A DNA stretch of 21,065 nt. It comes from Stephanodiscus triporus (lineage: Eukaryota > Bacillariophyta > Thalassiosirophyceae > Thalassiosirales > Thalassiosiraceae). A program made the translations under genes and the position numbers. Positions 18,979-21,065 of the stretch are shown piece by piece. The first letter of the stretch is position 1. Each line of letters starts with the position of its first letter. A model generated the notes under the pieces. The model did not search any database and was not told the DNA's origin. It saw only the letters and a list, made by a program, of their open reading frames with translations. The stretch is taken from positions 1-21,065 of the forward strand of contig JALLAZ010000144.1 of assembly GCA_036939755.1 (NCBI GenBank), in the 5' to 3' direction.

Positions 18979-20724
18979 ATGATGGCATGGACCAGAGAGA
19001 CCCACCGCAAGTCGGCAAACGTCGCACCGCCACCTGCCGTGGATGGCTCTGACGATGACGATGACCTCCAACTTCCCAGTGAAGTTGAGAACAATGACAA
19101 GGAAGAGGAAGATCCTGTCCTCGAGGCGACCATCTGCGATTCGACAATCACGATGTACGAGAGAGTGCTTTCCTTCAGCCAGGAAGCAGCGACTGCTCTC
19201 TATGATGACCAGCACATCATGGACCTTAACACCCTTCGCAAGCTTGATGATGACTCCATCAAGGAGCTCGGTTGCTTGTTTGCCAAGGAGGGCCATCCCA
19301 TCTCTATTCTCTCGCAGAATTGCCTATGGCTTCTTGTATTTTGGGCAAAGCACAGGTGGCGCACTTGTCGGGGGGTGGACGACTTGACCGACATTGACTA
19401 CGACCAAGACGTCAGGCCTCTTCAGAATCAGAAGAAACTCGAAGACAACCTGGACAAATCCAAGGAGCCCGAGCCCCCCACAATGACCTTGACCCCAACC
19501 ACGGCAGCAGCTTGCTTCACAAACATGAAGACGTATCTTGCCAAGTGCAGGGGCCGGCTTGGGATTCCCCTTGACTATGTTGCTCGCGCGCAGCTCAAGG
19601 GACCGCTGGATGCATCTGAAGATGGCCCTGAAGACCCGCCAGCCTTTGGCGACCCAGAGAGTCCTTACGAGACCATCGACGCCAAATTGACGGCTCGCGC
19701 CGCGATTTCACGGACAGACCTGACCCACAACCAGCTTGCTCAAGCGTTGGATGTCTTCAAAGCGAACGGACCCTTCACATCGACCTTTATCCAGGACGCA
19801 AAGAAGGTTTATGACATCCTTCACACTATATGGGGGACCTCTCAGTCCTGGACCCACGCGAGAGCTGCAGCAGGGAAGACCAAGAATGGGCGCAAGGCCT
19901 ATCGGACCCTACATGCCCAGCTATTGGGCAGCCAGCAGCTGGTAGCATCCGGCTTGGCCATCATGACCAAGCTCCAGCCGCTCCGTTATGACGGCGAGAA
20001 GCGCGGCTTTACTTTCGACAAGTATGTTGCCCTCCATGTCCAAGGACATGTCAAGCATGACGACCTGCAGCAGTGCGGTGTTGAACCTTTGACCGATGCT
20101 CTCAAGATCCTCTGGTTCCAAAATGGGATCACTGACAAGAGCCTTGATGCTGTGCGTGCATCTATCAATGCCGCCCCGACCAGCTTCACGATTTTCCCTG
20201 CTGTGCAGGAAGCTTATGTCAGCTTTAAACTCCAGCAGAGGCAGACCGACCCCCCTCGTGGATGCCAAGTGGCCTCTGTCAGGGCCAGCACACAACGCAA
20301 TGGCACATCCCGCAGTGGCCGCAGACGTGGACGAGGTGGGGGTGACCGCAAGAGAGGCATCTTCAGTCCTGAAGAACTTGCCGCTTGCAAAGTTGAGGAC
20401 CGTGACAACTCCACTGAGGAGTATCAAAAATTGACCGACCTGCAGAGGCAGAAGCTTTACCTGCTTTGTAATCCTGGTGCAGTGTTAGGAGCTGGCCCGA
20501 CCTACCAGACTCGCCGGGGTGGGCGTGGACGCACTGACAATGCCTCCATCGCCTTGACCAACACGAGCGGCACGAAGCGCTCGAATGATGACTCCCGCGA
20601 TGAGCCCGAGGGAGGGGACGACCAGAACCCACCTGCATACAGCCGCAATCATGGTAACCCTGCCGTTATGGGCCGTCAGGGTGTGTCTAAGACACATAAA
20701 GTTGATGCCAACCTGAAGCCTTGA
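18979..20724 (+). CDS. Gag-like protein of element 2
   Basis: Intact 581-codon frame with tandem Met (MMAWTRETHRKS). It has an acidic N-terminal segment (about 25-50), a mostly helical middle with many charged residues, then a basic SGRRRGRGGGDRKRG region (about 445-460) and a second RRGGRGR patch near the C-terminus. These probably bind RNA. No CCHC zinc knuckle is visible, unlike many gag proteins. The identity as gag rests on its position directly before an in-frame copia protease and on the basic RNA-binding regions. The frame ends in TGA at 20722-20724, and the downstream protease is in the same frame. TTGACC-like words recur in this element. Confidence 0.68.
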   Translation: MMAWTRETHRKSANVAPPPAVDGSDDDDDLQLPSEVENNDKEEEDPVLEATICDSTITMYERVLSFSQEAATALYDDQHIMDLNTLRKLDDDSIKELGCLFAKEGHPISILSQNCLWLLVFWAKHRWRTCRGVDDLTDIDYDQDVRPLQNQKKLEDNLDKSKEPEPPTMTLTPTTAAACFTNMKTYLAKCRGRLGIPLDYVARAQLKGPLDASEDGPEDPPAFGDPESPYETIDAKLTARAAISRTDLTHNQLAQALDVFKANGPFTSTFIQDAKKVYDILHTIWGTSQSWTHARAAAGKTKNGRKAYRTLHAQLLGSQQLVASGLAIMTKLQPLRYDGEKRGFTFDKYVALHVQGHVKHDDLQQCGVEPLTDALKILWFQNGITDKSLDAVRASINAAPTSFTIFPAVQEAYVSFKLQQRQTDPPRGCQVASVRASTQRNGTSRSGRRRGRGGGDRKRGIFSPEELAACKVEDRDNSTEEYQKLTDLQRQKLYLLCNPGAVLGAGPTYQTRRGGRGRTDNASIALTNTSGTKRSNDDSRDEPEGGDDQNPPAYSRNHGNPAVMGRQGVSKTHKVDANLKP

Positions 20725-21065
20725 CCCGTGACTGTTAAAACTGTTAGGACTGTATGTCTAAATATTGACAACGACCGGCAATGTTCCGCCACTAAAACTA
20801 ATGACCCGGACCCAAGTTATGAAACAACTCTTGAGCTTGACTCACATGCCGATACCTGTGTATTAGGCCGGCATGCTCTTATCATCTTAGACCACAATTG
20901 ACCAGTGACCGTCGTAGGATATGACGAGTCCCTTGGAAGCAAGACTTACAAGACCGTAAGTGGCATGGTTGCTTACACTGACCCAAAGACAGGGAGGACG
21001 CTCCACTTGGTCATTCACCAAGCTATCCACGTGCCACACCTTGACCATCACCTTCTTTGCCCTAT
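20725..21065 (+). pseudogene. Start of pol (protease) of element 2, incomplete and interrupted
   Basis: In the same frame as gag, after its TGA, the sequence reads to ELDSHADTCVLGRHALII, the active-site region of diatom copia proteases. A further in-frame TGA lies at 20899-20901. The frame then continues VGYDESLGSKTYKTV and HQAIHVPHLDHHLL to the window edge. The rest of pol is outside. The second TGA sits where family members probably have Arg, so a CGA-to-TGA change is likely (inference). Readthrough is the alternative. Confidence 0.65.

Larger units (their letters stand above)
18500..21065 (+). mobile_element. Second Ty1/copia-like retroelement (element 2), continues beyond the window
   Basis: A non-coding leader of about 480 bp (LTR plus untranslated region) is followed by a long gag ORF and the start of pol with a protease motif. 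It begins where element 1 stops, so it most simply represents an insertion into element 1. TGAGAGGAGGG near 18505 is a candidate LTR start. TTTATCAGACCC near 18857 weakly resembles the TATCAGA core of copia primer-binding sites for initiator tRNA. Neither can be proven without the right LTR. Confidence 0.68.

Noticed and set aside
1..21065. CRISPR arrays, bacterial operons or phage genes
   Set aside because: No spaced direct repeats of that kind; spliceosomal introns, bipartite plastid presequences and LTR retroelements show nuclear eukaryotic DNA.

Overview
The window reads as nuclear DNA of a centric diatom, most likely Thalassiosirales (Thalassiosira/Cyclotella/Skeletonema type). Four observations support this: a silaffin-like gene with lysine clusters spaced K-x-x-K; plastid proteins whose N-termini are a signal peptide followed by an A-F type cleavage motif; short GT-AG introns of 72-102 bp; and Ty1/copia retroelements with diatom-style protease motifs. 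All exon models were built by hand from splice consensus and reading phase; none has transcript support here.

Layout. (1) 367-3719, minus: a four-exon gene for a 1034-residue type II membrane protein that joins an O-fucosyltransferase-like domain to a family-92 (DUF23-like) glycosyltransferase domain. (2) 3720-5765: no convincing gene; a GC-rich island with a 12-bp tandem repeat. (3) 5766-6541, minus: a four-exon silaffin-3-like silica-biomineralisation gene (165 aa). (4) 6542-9822: long gene-poor stretch with C-homopolymers, small palindromes and a possible eroded ORF. (5) 9823-11829, minus: four-exon light-dependent protochlorophyllide oxidoreductase (575 aa) with an unusual C-terminal extension of about 180 residues. 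(6) 12279-13013, plus: plastid-type 2Fe-2S ferredoxin-like protein, divergent from POR across 449 bp. (7) 13789-14886, minus: Tic22-like plastid import protein. (8) about 15.1-18.5 kb, plus: a decayed Ty1/copia element with frameshifts, an in-frame stop and a Met-Gly minisatellite inside gag. (9) about 18.5 kb to the window end: a second copia-like element that appears to have inserted into the first, with an intact gag ORF and the start of pol, interrupted by two in-frame TGA codons in nearly identical contexts.

How the genes relate. POR, the ferredoxin-like protein and the Tic22-like protein are all plastid-directed: chlorophyll synthesis, possible electron transfer, and protein import. The fused glycosyltransferase and the silaffin-like gene are both secretory-pathway products. 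Silaffins are heavily glycosylated, so a functional link is possible but is only inference. The most interesting items are the glycosyltransferase fusion, the silaffin-like gene, the POR extension and the TGA-separated gag/pol.
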